Of a DNA stretch of 64,000 nt, positions 8,673-16,603 are shown piece by piece. The notes under the pieces were generated by a model. That model had not been told where the DNA came from and did no database searches. It saw nothing but the letters and a program-made list of their open reading frames with translations. Source of the stretch: SLDF01 sp964537925. Its GTDB lineage: Bacteria > Bacteroidota > Bacteroidia > Chitinophagales > Saprospiraceae. Made by a program: the position numbers and the translations under genes. Within the stretch, counting starts at the first letter, position 1, and every line of letters starts with the position of its first letter. The stretch lies in the NCBI GenBank assembly GCA_964537925.1, contig CAZICV010000006.1, positions 186,001 through 250,000 on the forward strand. Direction: 5' to 3'.

Positions 8673-9677
8673 TTACAGTCTGGCCAACAGGTCTTTTTTC
8701 TTGCTCTCAAACTCTTCGTCGGTCAGGATACCGGCTTGTTTGAGGTCTCCCAGGTCCTTGAGCATCTTCATGATCTCTTCTTTGCTCTGGCTATTATCGC
8801 CCTGTGGAGCGTTCTGCTGGGTAGCCTGCTGTTGCTGCTGCATCATCATATTGGCCATACCGAAGCCCATACCCATGCCGAGGCCCTCTCCTGCCCCACC
8901 GGGATTCTTGGAAGCATTTTCAATAGCCTGGGCCGACTGGAACTGCTGGAATCTCTGCATGTCACCGACCATGTTCATATTGGTCATCTTGTCATAGAAC
9001 TCTTCGACTTCCTTGGGAAGAGAAGTAGAAGATATCTGGAACTTGGTCAGTTCCAGTCCGAAGGGCTCGAAGTCGGCCTGGAGCATCGGCGCTATCCGGT
9101 CCCCCAGTTCTGTATAGTTCGACACCATGTCCAGCACGGATACGCCTGAATTGCCGATTGCCTCTGCAAACTTCGGAGATACGAGCTCTCTCAGCCGCTC
9201 TTCCAGCTCCTGGATACGCAGCACCGGAGCTGTACCGGCAAACTCCCTGAAGAATTTCTCAGGGTCTGTCACGCGGACGAAGTAAACGCCGAATGCCTTG
9301 ACGCGTACCTGTTTGAATTCAGGATCGCGCAGTATGATCGGATTGGGCGTGCCCCACTTGAGGTTGGTAAACACCCGTGTACTCAGGAAGTATATATCTA
9401 CTTTGAACGGGGATTTGAAGGCTTTGTCCCAGTTGCGCAGGCTGGTCAGAAGGGGCATGTTGGCCGTGACCAGTTCGAAGCGACCCGGCTCAAATACGTC
9501 GGCTATCTGGCCTTCGTTGACAAAAAGCGCGGTCTGGGATTCGCGTACGGTCAGGTTAGCGCCGTATTTGATGTTATTCTTGGTATGGGGAAACTTCCAG
9601 ACCACCGTATCGCGGTCTTCTTCCACCCAGTCTATGACTTCTACAAACTCTCCTTTAATGAAATCGAATAATCCCAT
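8673..9677 (-). CDS. SPFH domain protein with C-terminal SHOCT (YdjI-like)
   Basis: A 334-residue protein with an SPFH/band-7 domain at about residues 20-240 (start MGLFDFIKGEFVEVIDW is characteristic of the virion-core-protein-like SPFH subfamily). A Met/Gly/Gln-rich low-complexity linker at about 255-297 contains a run of glutamines, and a SHOCT helix pair (LKQAGILTDEEFESKKKDLL) ends the protein. There is no obvious membrane helix, so localisation probably depends on its zinc-ribbon partner encoded next. In B. subtilis the equivalent pair links to PspA and membrane stress. A -7 box lies at 9721-9728. Confidence 0.85.
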   Translation of the reverse strand: MGLFDFIKGEFVEVIDWVEEDRDTVVWKFPHTKNNIKYGANLTVRESQTALFVNEGQIADVFEPGRFELVTANMPLLTSLRNWDKAFKSPFKVDIYFLSTRVFTNLKWGTPNPIILRDPEFKQVRVKAFGVYFVRVTDPEKFFREFAGTAPVLRIQELEERLRELVSPKFAEAIGNSGVSVLDMVSNYTELGDRIAPMLQADFEPFGLELTKFQISSTSLPKEVEEFYDKMTNMNMVGDMQRFQQFQSAQAIENASKNPGGAGEGLGMGMGFGMANMMMQQQQQATQQNAPQGDNSQSKEEIMKMLKDLGDLKQAGILTDEEFESKKKDLLARL

Positions 9678-9720
9678 GTCTTTGATGAATTAGGTTGGAT
9701 TCAATAATTGAGGTACGATA

Positions 9721-9728
9721 CAAATATA
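9721..9728 (-). promoter_or_regulatory. -7 promoter box of the SPFH/zinc-ribbon operon
   Basis: TATATTTG on the minus strand, 43 bases upstream of the ATG at 9677. It fits the TAnnTTTG consensus. Confidence 0.65.
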
Positions 9729-9817
9729 CCGATCGGGCCGCGTATATCCCTAAAAATAACGTCCAGATACGGCAAATGATCGATGGATGAAGCCACCCTT
9801 CCGTACACAAGTCACCG

Positions 9818-10840
9818 TCAGAACAGACCAAACTGCCGCGCAAGCAATCTGTGCCCATCCATACGGGCTGTATGATTGTGCGATATACACTGGATCATGA
9901 TCTCCGACGCACCGAATACGGAGGCGATCTCCTCCAGCCAGCCCTGAAGTACAGAGGGGGTACCGGCGAGTATGCGAGGAGGTCTCCTGGCATCCAGCAG
10001 CTTCTCCGGCTCTGGCAAGCCACCCAGTATATGGATCGCCTCTTCCTCATCCGGCAACCTGCCCGACACATCACCACGCGACATACGCTGGAACATCACC
10101 TGCACGGGAGCAGCCATCCGCGCTGCTGCCTCCTCGGTCTCTGCGCAGTATATACTCAACGCGAGGATCAACTCAGGTCCATCGGATGCTGCCGGACCCG
10201 ATGCCGGCATAAACTGTTGCCGGTAGATACTTGCGATCTCAAATGCCCGGCCCGGATTGATAAAACCTGCAAATGCATATCGCAATCCCCTGCCTGCGGC
10301 AGCCCCTGCACTCCAGGGACTGGATCCAAGCAGCCAGAGCGGAGGCGATTGTGCGGGACTGTTCTTATGCACGCGGATCTGGCTGAAGGGGTGATCCGAT
10401 CCAAAAGCATCATGCATCCAGGCGATCAGTTCATCCAGTTGTTCATCAGAATCATCGGTCATCTGGCGAAAGCTACGGTTGCGCTGCAGGGCTATATCCG
10501 CCACCGGTCCTGTCGTTGCCCGGCCGATCCCCATATCTATCCTTCCGGGAAACATATCCTCCATCGTAGAGAACAGTTCAGCCACCTTGAACGGGCTGTA
10601 GTGATTGAGCAGCACTGACCCCGAACCTACGCGGATCCTGGACGTACGGGCCGCGACCATCGGTATCAGCACTTCCGGAGCACGACCGGCCATCGCTTCA
10701 GTCGCGTGGTGCTCTGCAAGCCATATACGGGAGTATCCCCACTCTTCAGCCCGCTGAGCAGTATCGAGCGTACTCAGGATCGCTGCGTGCCTGTCACCCT
10801 GCGGTGTCAGCGGCGACAAGTCGACGATAGATAGTTTCAT
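9818..10840 (-). CDS. LLM-class flavin-dependent oxidoreductase
   Basis: A 340-residue bacterial-luciferase-like monooxygenase of the MsnO8-type subgroup. The N-terminus MKLSIVDLSPL, the GYSRIWLAEHHA motif near residue 35, GSGSVLLNHYSPFKVAE near residue 75, and GRIDMGIGRATTGP near residue 105 are all family signatures of the F420/FMN TIM barrel. The substrate cannot be deduced. The gene stands alone: the SPFH operon lies downstream on the same strand 140 bases away, and upstream is the fic remnant. No TAnnTTTG box was found in the 190 bases before its start. Confidence 0.88.
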   Translation of the reverse strand: MKLSIVDLSPLTPQGDRHAAILSTLDTAQRAEEWGYSRIWLAEHHATEAMAGRAPEVLIPMVAARTSRIRVGSGSVLLNHYSPFKVAELFSTMEDMFPGRIDMGIGRATTGPVADIALQRNRSFRQMTDDSDEQLDELIAWMHDAFGSDHPFSQIRVHKNSPAQSPPLWLLGSSPWSAGAAAGRGLRYAFAGFINPGRAFEIASIYRQQFMPASGPAASDGPELILALSIYCAETEEAAARMAAPVQVMFQRMSRGDVSGRLPDEEEAIHILGGLPEPEKLLDARRPPRILAGTPSVLQGWLEEIASVFGASEIMIQCISHNHTARMDGHRLLARQFGLF

Positions 10841-11091
10841 AGTGTTGTGTCAGAGATCAGAAAGAAGGGCAATGCTCCCGCCTGCCGCTTATTCAGACAC
10901 TGGAAACAACCTATGTATACGGTAAGTTGATGATCCTGATTCGAACGTCAGTGTTAGAGCAGATTGACTGGACAGTTCTGCCGGTTCCGTACCTGCGTTC
11001 TTTACAGAAACCTATTACGATCTGAACCTCATTGACTATAATCATATATCATGAAAGAGCGCGTATTGAAATCGTTTTTCATACGTTGTAC

Positions 11092-11330
11092 ATGATTTTC
11101 ACAGATATGACCAGGTTAGATCCGGCAAAATACGACCGGATGAAGGACTATCGGGACACTCATTTTGACATACCGGACAAGACCGCAGCATTGCTGATCC
11201 GTTTTTTGAAACAAGGCGTGGGACAGCTGGCCCGACGGGCCGGAACCGGAGAATTCAGGGAACTGACAACATATAAGATTACCGTATCGAAGAAAAATTC
11301 AAGGATATATTTCTATCAAGCGACTCTTAG
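11092..11330 (+). pseudogene. Decayed C-terminal remnant of a fic (Fic/AMPylase family) gene
   Basis: From the ATG at 11092 the frame encodes DPAKYDRMKDYRDTHFDIPD, then KTAALLIRFLKQ and GEFRELT, which resemble the C-terminal winged-helix region of Fic proteins. After GEFRELT the homology continues in a different frame: YRIEEKFKDIFLSSDS with a stop at 11328-11330, the usual Fic ending. So there is at least one frameshift near 11270, and the catalytic Fic core (HPFxxGNGR) is missing upstream. The longest open frame instead runs on through a terminator and the tRNA gene, which is meaningless. The 190 bases between 10841 and 11031 hold no recognisable gene. The family call is from memory of conserved motifs. 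Confidence 0.55.
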
Positions 11331-11358
11331 TGTATACCCATTCCGGCATTCATACGCT

Positions 11359-11401
11359 AAAACAAAGAGAGGCTGTCCTAAGGACAGCCTCTCTTTGTTT
11401 T
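11359..11401 (-). terminator. Strong hairpin terminator downstream of tRNA-Arg
   Basis: A perfect 20-bp inverted repeat (11359-11378 against 11382-11401) with a 3-base TAA loop. The outer A/T-rich end supplies a T-run on either strand, so it can work in both directions; it sits 2 bases past the 3' end of the tRNA. Confidence 0.85.
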
Positions 11402-11402
11402 G

Positions 11403-11474
11403 TGACCCCGTCGGGACTCGAACCCAAATCTTCAGAACCGGAATCTGAAATTCTATCCATTGAACTACGGGGCC
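11403..11474 (-). tRNA. tRNA-Arg (anticodon CCG)
   Basis: Reading the minus strand gives a 72-base cloverleaf: acceptor stem GGCCCCG with CGGGGTC and discriminator A, a D-arm starting TAGTTCAATGG, anticodon stem TCAGA/TCTGA with loop TTCCGGT (anticodon CCG, decoding CGG), and a T-arm with GGTTCGAGTCC. CCA is not encoded. A TACTTTTG box lies just upstream and a 20-bp terminator hairpin just downstream, so it is a single-gene transcript. Confidence 0.95.
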
Positions 11475-11486
11475 TGTTCAGCGCTG

Positions 11487-11494
11487 CAAAAGTA
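11487..11494 (-). promoter_or_regulatory. -7 promoter box of tRNA-Arg
   Basis: TACTTTTG on the minus strand ends 12 bases before the first base of the tRNA, the right distance for a short 5' leader. Confidence 0.7.
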
Positions 11495-11572
11495 CGCTTT
11501 ATCGTACAATCTGTTCAGGATATACAAATACAATTTTAACCCGTATCATCTCCCCTGCACGCTGTAAAGTAA

Positions 11573-11602
11573 GCGGCCCGTTCCGGTAAAGGAACAGGCC
11601 GC
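11573..11602 (-). terminator. Hairpin terminator of the M16 peptidase operon
   Basis: GCGGCC-C-GTTCC (11573-11584) pairs with GGAAC-A-GGCCGC (11591-11602) around a 6-base loop with one mismatch. It lies about 40 bases beyond the stop of the second M16 gene and is followed on the minus strand by a T-rich stretch. Confidence 0.7.
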
Positions 11603-11643
11603 CTGGATCCGGTATGGGTTAAATGTCGGTGCCAGACAGGATC

Positions 11644-13776
11644 TTAGTCGAGCCTGAATATGCTGTCAGGTATATCTGTATTGATCTCTATCCTGGAGAT
11701 CTTCATAGTCAGGGGCATCGGCATGGCGCCTCCGCTGATCTTGGTTGTATGCGGCAGCATAATACCATTGACCTCCTTATAGTCCGTATAGTCAACTGTC
11801 TGGGTGACGATCTGGTCGCCCTGCTTATCCGATGCGATCTCACGTACTTTCAGGCCTGTATCAGCATCGTAGTACTGTATGATCGGCAGACCACCGGAAG
11901 CCTTATTCACTTCCAGCTTGTAGCACTTCTTACCTTCGATCATCTCTACCGCCTTGATATCTACGGTAGCCTTACCCCCGGCATAATGCAGTTCGCTGAA
12001 GAGCTCTGCCTGGTCGAGAGAAGAGGCCGCATCGTCGCCTTCGAGAAACTGTGACTGACCCATCTGGGTCACACGTACACGTCCGTTGTTGACCACCACA
12101 CTGTTCACTACCTGGCCCTGGGCGGTGATACCCATCGCCATCTTGCCTGGCTGCTTGTGTTTGGTCTCCACTACGAGATTGAATCCACCGAGGTTGGCCT
12201 CGCCGGTCTGGGACATCGTCTTCACTCCACGCAGTTTGTCACGTCCTCCGATCGCCTTGATATAGTTGTCGATCACTCCCTGCGCCGTCAGGTTGGCCGG
12301 GATCTTAAGATCGCTGTCTTCTACAGGTGATCCGTATATATCGTAGTAGTTTACTTTCTTCTGGGTGGAAAAGCGTGCGAGTCCGCCTGCTACCTGGTCC
12401 TTGTTGCCCACCACGAGGATATGCGCTTTGCCTGGTTGGAGATATTTGCGCGCTGCAAGCTGGATATCTTCTTTCGTAACTTTCTCGATCCGCTCCAGGT
12501 AGGTGTCATAGAAATCGGCGGGCAGGTTGTACCTAGCCACGGAAAGCGCAAAATTGGCTACCGTCTGCGGGCTCTCGAGCGAACGGGCAAACTGACCCGA
12601 GATCACACTCTTGACCAGTGCCAGCTCTTCGTCGGGGATCGGCTCCGTACGCATACGTTCGATCTCGAAGAGAAGCTCCTGAAGAGCGCTGTCCGTCACC
12701 TCGTTCCTGACAGATCCGCCTGCATTGAAATAGCCCACATAGCGATCGAAGTTGAGCTGTGACCCGGCGCCGTATGTATATGCCCTGGTCTCGCGGAGAT
12801 TCTGGTTGATCCGGCTGCGGAAGTACCCGCCCAGCATGGCGTTCATCAGTACAGCCGGGATACGATCCGGTGAATTGGGCGCGAAATCAACCGGGTAGGT
12901 CACACTGATGACCGACTGGACAGCTCCTGCCTTGTCCACGAAGTCAACAGTCGCTTCCTTAGGAAAGGAAGGAAAATCCGGACGCTTCTTGCCGATCTCC
13001 TTACGCTCCCACTTGCTGAAGTACTTCTCAGCCATCGCTTTGGCTTCGGACGCCGAGACATCTCCCACGATCGCCAGGTAAGATATATTAGGTCTGAAAT
13101 AATCGTTGTAGTATGTCTTGCACAGATCAAGCGAGATCTTCTCCACTGTTTTCTCGGTCACGATCTCTCCATAGGGATGGCCTTTGCCAAAGCGCAGCAC
13201 GCTCGCCACATTGGAAGCGATCGCGTTGGGATTGTCCTTGGATGCCGCCAGACCGGACAATGTCTGCTTTTGCAGCTTTTCAAACTCGTCTTCCGGGAAA
13301 GCAGGCTCGAGCAGCACTTCTGACATGAGCTGCAGCAGCTTGTCACTGTGCTTCTTTAGTGAAGCGGCATAGATACCTGATGCGCTGGTGTTGAGCGTAG
13401 CGCCCATGAAATCCACGGCCTCATCGAGCTCGGCCTTGCTGTGTTTTTTCGTGCCCTTGTTGAGCAGCTGGCCCGCGAAATCTACATAACCGGCCGGTTC
13501 GCCCTGCAGGAACGGAGGTGCATCTACCAGCAACTGGAAAGAGACCCGCGGCAGCTTGTTGTTCTGCACCACGATGACCTGCAGTCCGTTGGGCAGGGTA
13601 AACTTCTCGTACTTGCCCATCTCGATACGCGGAGCGGCAGTGGGTGTAGGCGGTTGTGACCTGAAATCTTTGTTCATACTGTCCGTGGAAGTAGCTGCTT
13701 TGTCCCCTGCCTTAGGTGTACACTGCGTGAACAGGATGGCAAATGCGGCTGCTATAATGATGGATATTTTTTTCAT
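11644..13776 (-). CDS. M16 family peptidase-like lipoprotein, catalytically inactive partner, with C-terminal beta domain
   Basis: A 710-residue product. A lipoprotein signal ends at Cys19 (LFTQC). Two M16-type halves span about residues 55-490. At the position of the zinc motif HxxEH it reads GYVDFAGQLLNKG, so it cannot bind zinc; in M16B pairs the inactive subunit is needed for activity of its partner. The last 210 residues form an extra domain resembling the LolA-like outer-membrane lipoprotein-sorting fold (VDYTDYKEVNGIMLP, then a final IFRLD). It follows the active M16 gene by 39 bases, so the two are one operon and probably form a periplasmic heterodimer. Confidence 0.9.
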   Translation of the reverse strand: MKKISIIIAAAFAILFTQCTPKAGDKAATSTDSMNKDFRSQPPTPTAAPRIEMGKYEKFTLPNGLQVIVVQNNKLPRVSFQLLVDAPPFLQGEPAGYVDFAGQLLNKGTKKHSKAELDEAVDFMGATLNTSASGIYAASLKKHSDKLLQLMSEVLLEPAFPEDEFEKLQKQTLSGLAASKDNPNAIASNVASVLRFGKGHPYGEIVTEKTVEKISLDLCKTYYNDYFRPNISYLAIVGDVSASEAKAMAEKYFSKWERKEIGKKRPDFPSFPKEATVDFVDKAGAVQSVISVTYPVDFAPNSPDRIPAVLMNAMLGGYFRSRINQNLRETRAYTYGAGSQLNFDRYVGYFNAGGSVRNEVTDSALQELLFEIERMRTEPIPDEELALVKSVISGQFARSLESPQTVANFALSVARYNLPADFYDTYLERIEKVTKEDIQLAARKYLQPGKAHILVVGNKDQVAGGLARFSTQKKVNYYDIYGSPVEDSDLKIPANLTAQGVIDNYIKAIGGRDKLRGVKTMSQTGEANLGGFNLVVETKHKQPGKMAMGITAQGQVVNSVVVNNGRVRVTQMGQSQFLEGDDAASSLDQAELFSELHYAGGKATVDIKAVEMIEGKKCYKLEVNKASGGLPIIQYYDADTGLKVREIASDKQGDQIVTQTVDYTDYKEVNGIMLPHTTKISGGAMPMPLTMKISRIEINTDIPDSIFRLD

Positions 13777-13815
13777 TGTTTGCTCTGTTTTATGTGAGGT
13801 AGCTATCGAAGGGGA

Positions 13816-15138
13816 TCAGGGTTGTTGAGGTTTCGGAAGGTAGTGGAGTACGACACGGTTGTCCTTCGTGAAGTACTTTTTCGCAACCCTGCGTATATCT
13901 TCGCGCGTCACTTTCATATAGCGGCTGATCTCCGTATTGATCAGGTTGGTATCACCGAAGTACATCTTATAGTTGGCCAGGCTCTCCGCGATACCTGCCA
14001 CGGTAGAATTGGATGTGATGAAATCATTTTCCATCTGGTTGCGCAGTTTCTGGAACTCCTCTTCGCTGATCAGCTCGTTCTGTACTTTGACTACCTCCGC
14101 ATCCATAGCTGTCTCCAGTGTCTGCGGGGATACACCCATATTACAGATACCAAAATTCAGCGATACGCCCGGATCTTCGAGCGAGAGCGGGAAATTGAAT
14201 ATCTGCAGCGCCAGTTGCTGATCATCTACCAATGACCTGTACAGGCGGGAGCTCTGACCCTGGGAAAGCAGCGTAGAGAGCATGCTCACAGCATAAAAGT
14301 CCTCCGTGCCCTGGGCCGGTATACGGTATGTCTGGATCACAGCCGGCAGCTGGATATTGTCATATATCGTATCCCTGATCTCACCTCCGAGGGCAGGCTC
14401 GACTATACTGGGGCGATAAGGCTCTTTACCTTTGGGGATCGTACCGAAATACTGCTCTACCAGTTTCACCGTCTCGTCATACTCCAGGTTGCCCGCGATG
14501 CTCAGGACTGCATTGTTCGGTACATAGAATTCCTTGTAAAACCCTTTGTAGTCATCTTCCGTGGCTGCGTCCAGGTGTGCCATGGAGCCAATCACCGACC
14601 AGCGGTACGGGTGCTTGGTGAAGGCCCTCATCATGGACTGCTCCAGCACAGTACCGTAGGGTTGGTTGTCTATACGCTGGCGTCTCTCTTCCTTGACTAC
14701 CTGGCGCTGGGTCTCGATACCGGTCTCATCGACCCTTGCGTGGAACATACGCTCGGATTCGAGCCACAGGCCTGTGCCGAGGTAGTTGGATGGAAGTATT
14801 TCATAATAGTAAGTACGGTCGTACCAGGTATTTGCATTGTTGGCACCACCTGCATTGAGGATATACTTATCGAATTCGCCCCGTTTGATGTTTTCCGACC
14901 CTTCGAACAAAAGGTGCTCGAAAAAGTGTGCAAATCCGGTTCTTTCGGGATTCTCATTTTTGGAGCCCACATGGTACATGACCGATACGACTACGATCGG
15001 TACGGATTTGTCCTGATGCAGGATCACATGCAACCCATTGTCCAGGGTATACTCCTTATAATCGATCTTTTTCATCTGTGCTTGAGTTGTGCCCAGGCAA
15101 GCCAGGGCGAAAAGCCAGGTAAACATTGATTTTGCCAT
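13816..15138 (-). CDS. M16 family zinc peptidase, active subunit
   Basis: A 440-residue secreted protein with a signal peptide (cleavage after about residue 20, TTQA). The inverted zinc motif HFFEH is at residues 71-75, with Glu151 (VVKEERRQR) at the expected 76-residue spacing as third zinc ligand. The second M16 domain with the RLYRSLVDDQQLA element supplies the substrate-binding Arg/Tyr region. It is the first gene of a pair with an inactive M16 subunit. Likely role: degradation of short peptides in the periplasm; no substrate is known from the sequence. Confidence 0.93.
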   Translation of the reverse strand: MAKSMFTWLFALACLGTTQAQMKKIDYKEYTLDNGLHVILHQDKSVPIVVVSVMYHVGSKNENPERTGFAHFFEHLLFEGSENIKRGEFDKYILNAGGANNANTWYDRTYYYEILPSNYLGTGLWLESERMFHARVDETGIETQRQVVKEERRQRIDNQPYGTVLEQSMMRAFTKHPYRWSVIGSMAHLDAATEDDYKGFYKEFYVPNNAVLSIAGNLEYDETVKLVEQYFGTIPKGKEPYRPSIVEPALGGEIRDTIYDNIQLPAVIQTYRIPAQGTEDFYAVSMLSTLLSQGQSSRLYRSLVDDQQLALQIFNFPLSLEDPGVSLNFGICNMGVSPQTLETAMDAEVVKVQNELISEEEFQKLRNQMENDFITSNSTVAGIAESLANYKMYFGDTNLINTEISRYMKVTREDIRRVAKKYFTKDNRVVLHYLPKPQQP

Positions 15139-15258
15139 ACGTTGATATTTGTAGTGTCTGATAGGATGAAAAACGCAGCTTAAATATGCTTCTCGCCACC
15201 CGGATATACCAATAAATAAGATGAAAGAAAGCTTTTTCTAGACTATTAGGCTGCCTGG

Positions 15259-15266
15259 CAAATATA
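15259..15266 (-). promoter_or_regulatory. -7 promoter box upstream of the M16 operon
   Basis: TATATTTG on the minus strand. It lies 120 bases before the start of the active M16 gene, giving a rather long leader; there is no closer TAnnTTTG match. Confidence 0.5.
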
Positions 15267-15332
15267 CAAAACTTCGGTCCGGGCGTAGTCATAGGATTAA
15301 CAGCCTGCACACAAGAGATTTGCACCCTCCTC

Positions 15333-15674
15333 CTACTTCTGCAATATCTCTGTCTGTTGCCCGAAATAAGACGCAAACTGCTGCATCTGGCCTGCCAGTT
15401 CCTTATTGGAAGTAGCCCGCAGATAAGTATCTGCCAGCGACCTCAGTGTATAGTAGACCATACGGTCCATCTCCTGTACCTGCATTTCCTTGGTCCAGAT
15501 GTCAAACTTGAGGGTATCTCTGTGTTCCTCGTCGAAAATGGACAGGAGCAATGCCTTGGCCGCCATCGGACCCTGGCCCTGAGGGTGGTCGCTCGCCTGC
15601 CAGTGGATTGTCTCGGGGACTGCCTGCTCGTCCAGGCCTACGGTGATCCTGATTTCGGATTGTTTATTTGCCAC
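15333..15674 (-). CDS. gldC: Gliding motility protein GldC
   Basis: A 113-residue soluble protein matching GldC over its full length (MANKQSEIRITVGLDEQAVP at the start, IFDEEHRDTLKFDIWTKEM in the middle, a helical C-terminus ending EILQK). GldC is a small cytoplasmic protein linked to gliding in Flavobacterium, where it supports but is not strictly essential for movement; it is also widespread in non-gliding Bacteroidota. The start is GTG at 15674, 2 bases after the stop of the upstream NAD(P)-binding protein gene, so the two are co-transcribed. No other gld gene is in the window. Confidence 0.88.
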   Translation of the reverse strand: MANKQSEIRITVGLDEQAVPETIHWQASDHPQGQGPMAAKALLLSIFDEEHRDTLKFDIWTKEMQVQEMDRMVYYTLRSLADTYLRATSNKELAGQMQQFASYFGQQTEILQK

Positions 15675-15676
15675 GT

Positions 15677-16384
15677 TTACTTTGTTTTTTCAATTTGCGT
15701 ACCGCCCGGAGTCCCCAGGCGCTGTATATCTGCAGAAGTATGAACAAATATACCTGATTCTATCTTGCCGGCCAGACGGACCATCGCGCGTGCGACAGTA
15801 GCGGCTTCTACCGGCGCCATACCGAAAAGGCTGTTTCCTCCCGTCACACGTACCAGCGCCCTCCCCAGCCAGCCGGCAGCCTGTTCGGCAGGGCGTTGTT
15901 CTTCCCGGTCGCCGAGCAACAGCGACGGCCTCAGGATGTGTATGCTCCAGAACGGAAGTTTCTTCACCGCATCTTCAAGTTCGCCCTTGACCCTGGAGTA
16001 GTAAAAAAGAGACCCTGCATCAGCGCCTGCGGAAGATACAAGCAGCAGTTGCCCGACCTGCCTGCGCGAAGCTATCCGGGCTGCCATATGGGTATATGTA
16101 AAATCCACCCTGTAGAATGCTTCCCTGCTTCCCGCCTTCTTCATAGTAGTGCCCAGGCAGATGAACAGGTCATCCCCCTTCACACCGGTCTCCCAGGAAG
16201 CCGGATCATCGAAATCGACTATATGCTGTTCCAGCCTGGGGTGATCCACATCCAGCACCTTTCTGCCGAATACAGCTACCTGGCCATACGCGGAGCTCTC
16301 CAGCAACTGATGCAGCAGATGCCCTCCCACCAGGCCACTCCCGCCGAATACGATTGCTCTCTTGTGTGCAGATCTTAACTCCAT
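15677..16384 (-). CDS. NAD(P)-binding Rossmann-fold protein, HTATIP2/atypical SDR type
   Basis: A 235-residue cytoplasmic protein. The glycine-rich nucleotide motif VFGGSGLVGGHLL lies at residues 12-24, a second conserved CLGTTMKKAGS at about 78-88, LLLVSSAGADAGS near 115 and YSRVKGELE near 130 (the YxxxK of SDRs). This pattern is typical of atypical SDRs of the TIP30/HTATIP2 group, whose substrates are mostly unknown. It is directly upstream of gldC, 2 bases apart. Confidence 0.85.
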   Translation of the reverse strand: MELRSAHKRAIVFGGSGLVGGHLLHQLLESSAYGQVAVFGRKVLDVDHPRLEQHIVDFDDPASWETGVKGDDLFICLGTTMKKAGSREAFYRVDFTYTHMAARIASRRQVGQLLLVSSAGADAGSLFYYSRVKGELEDAVKKLPFWSIHILRPSLLLGDREEQRPAEQAAGWLGRALVRVTGGNSLFGMAPVEAATVARAMVRLAGKIESGIFVHTSADIQRLGTPGGTQIEKTK

Positions 16385-16516
16385 ACGTATTGTCTCCCTC
16401 CGAGAGGATTATGCGGTTGACCTGCATGGCAGACACACGCTCCAGGTGATCTTCTCCTAAAAGACGCTGCTAATATACTGCCGCTGCGTCTGAGCTCACA
16501 ATCACCAGTGACAAGA

Positions 16517-16547
16517 AGCCTCCACGAACTCAGGTTTCGTGAAGGCT
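16517..16547 (-). terminator. Hairpin terminator of the first DUF2911 gene
   Basis: AGCCT-CACGAA arms (16517-16528 and 16536-16547, one mismatch) with a 7-base loop. It is 57 bases beyond the stop of the minus-strand DUF2911 gene and followed by TCTTGTC on that strand. Confidence 0.7.
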
Positions 16548-16603
16548 CCCATTTGCTAAAAAATCCAACGAATCTGTACCAGACTGTACCGTACGGAACA
16601 GAA

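Noticed and set aside
11032..11448. An intact 138-residue gene across the fic remnant, terminator and tRNA
   Set aside because: Its C-terminal third translates a terminator hairpin and part of tRNA-Arg, and the Fic-like end lies in another frame.
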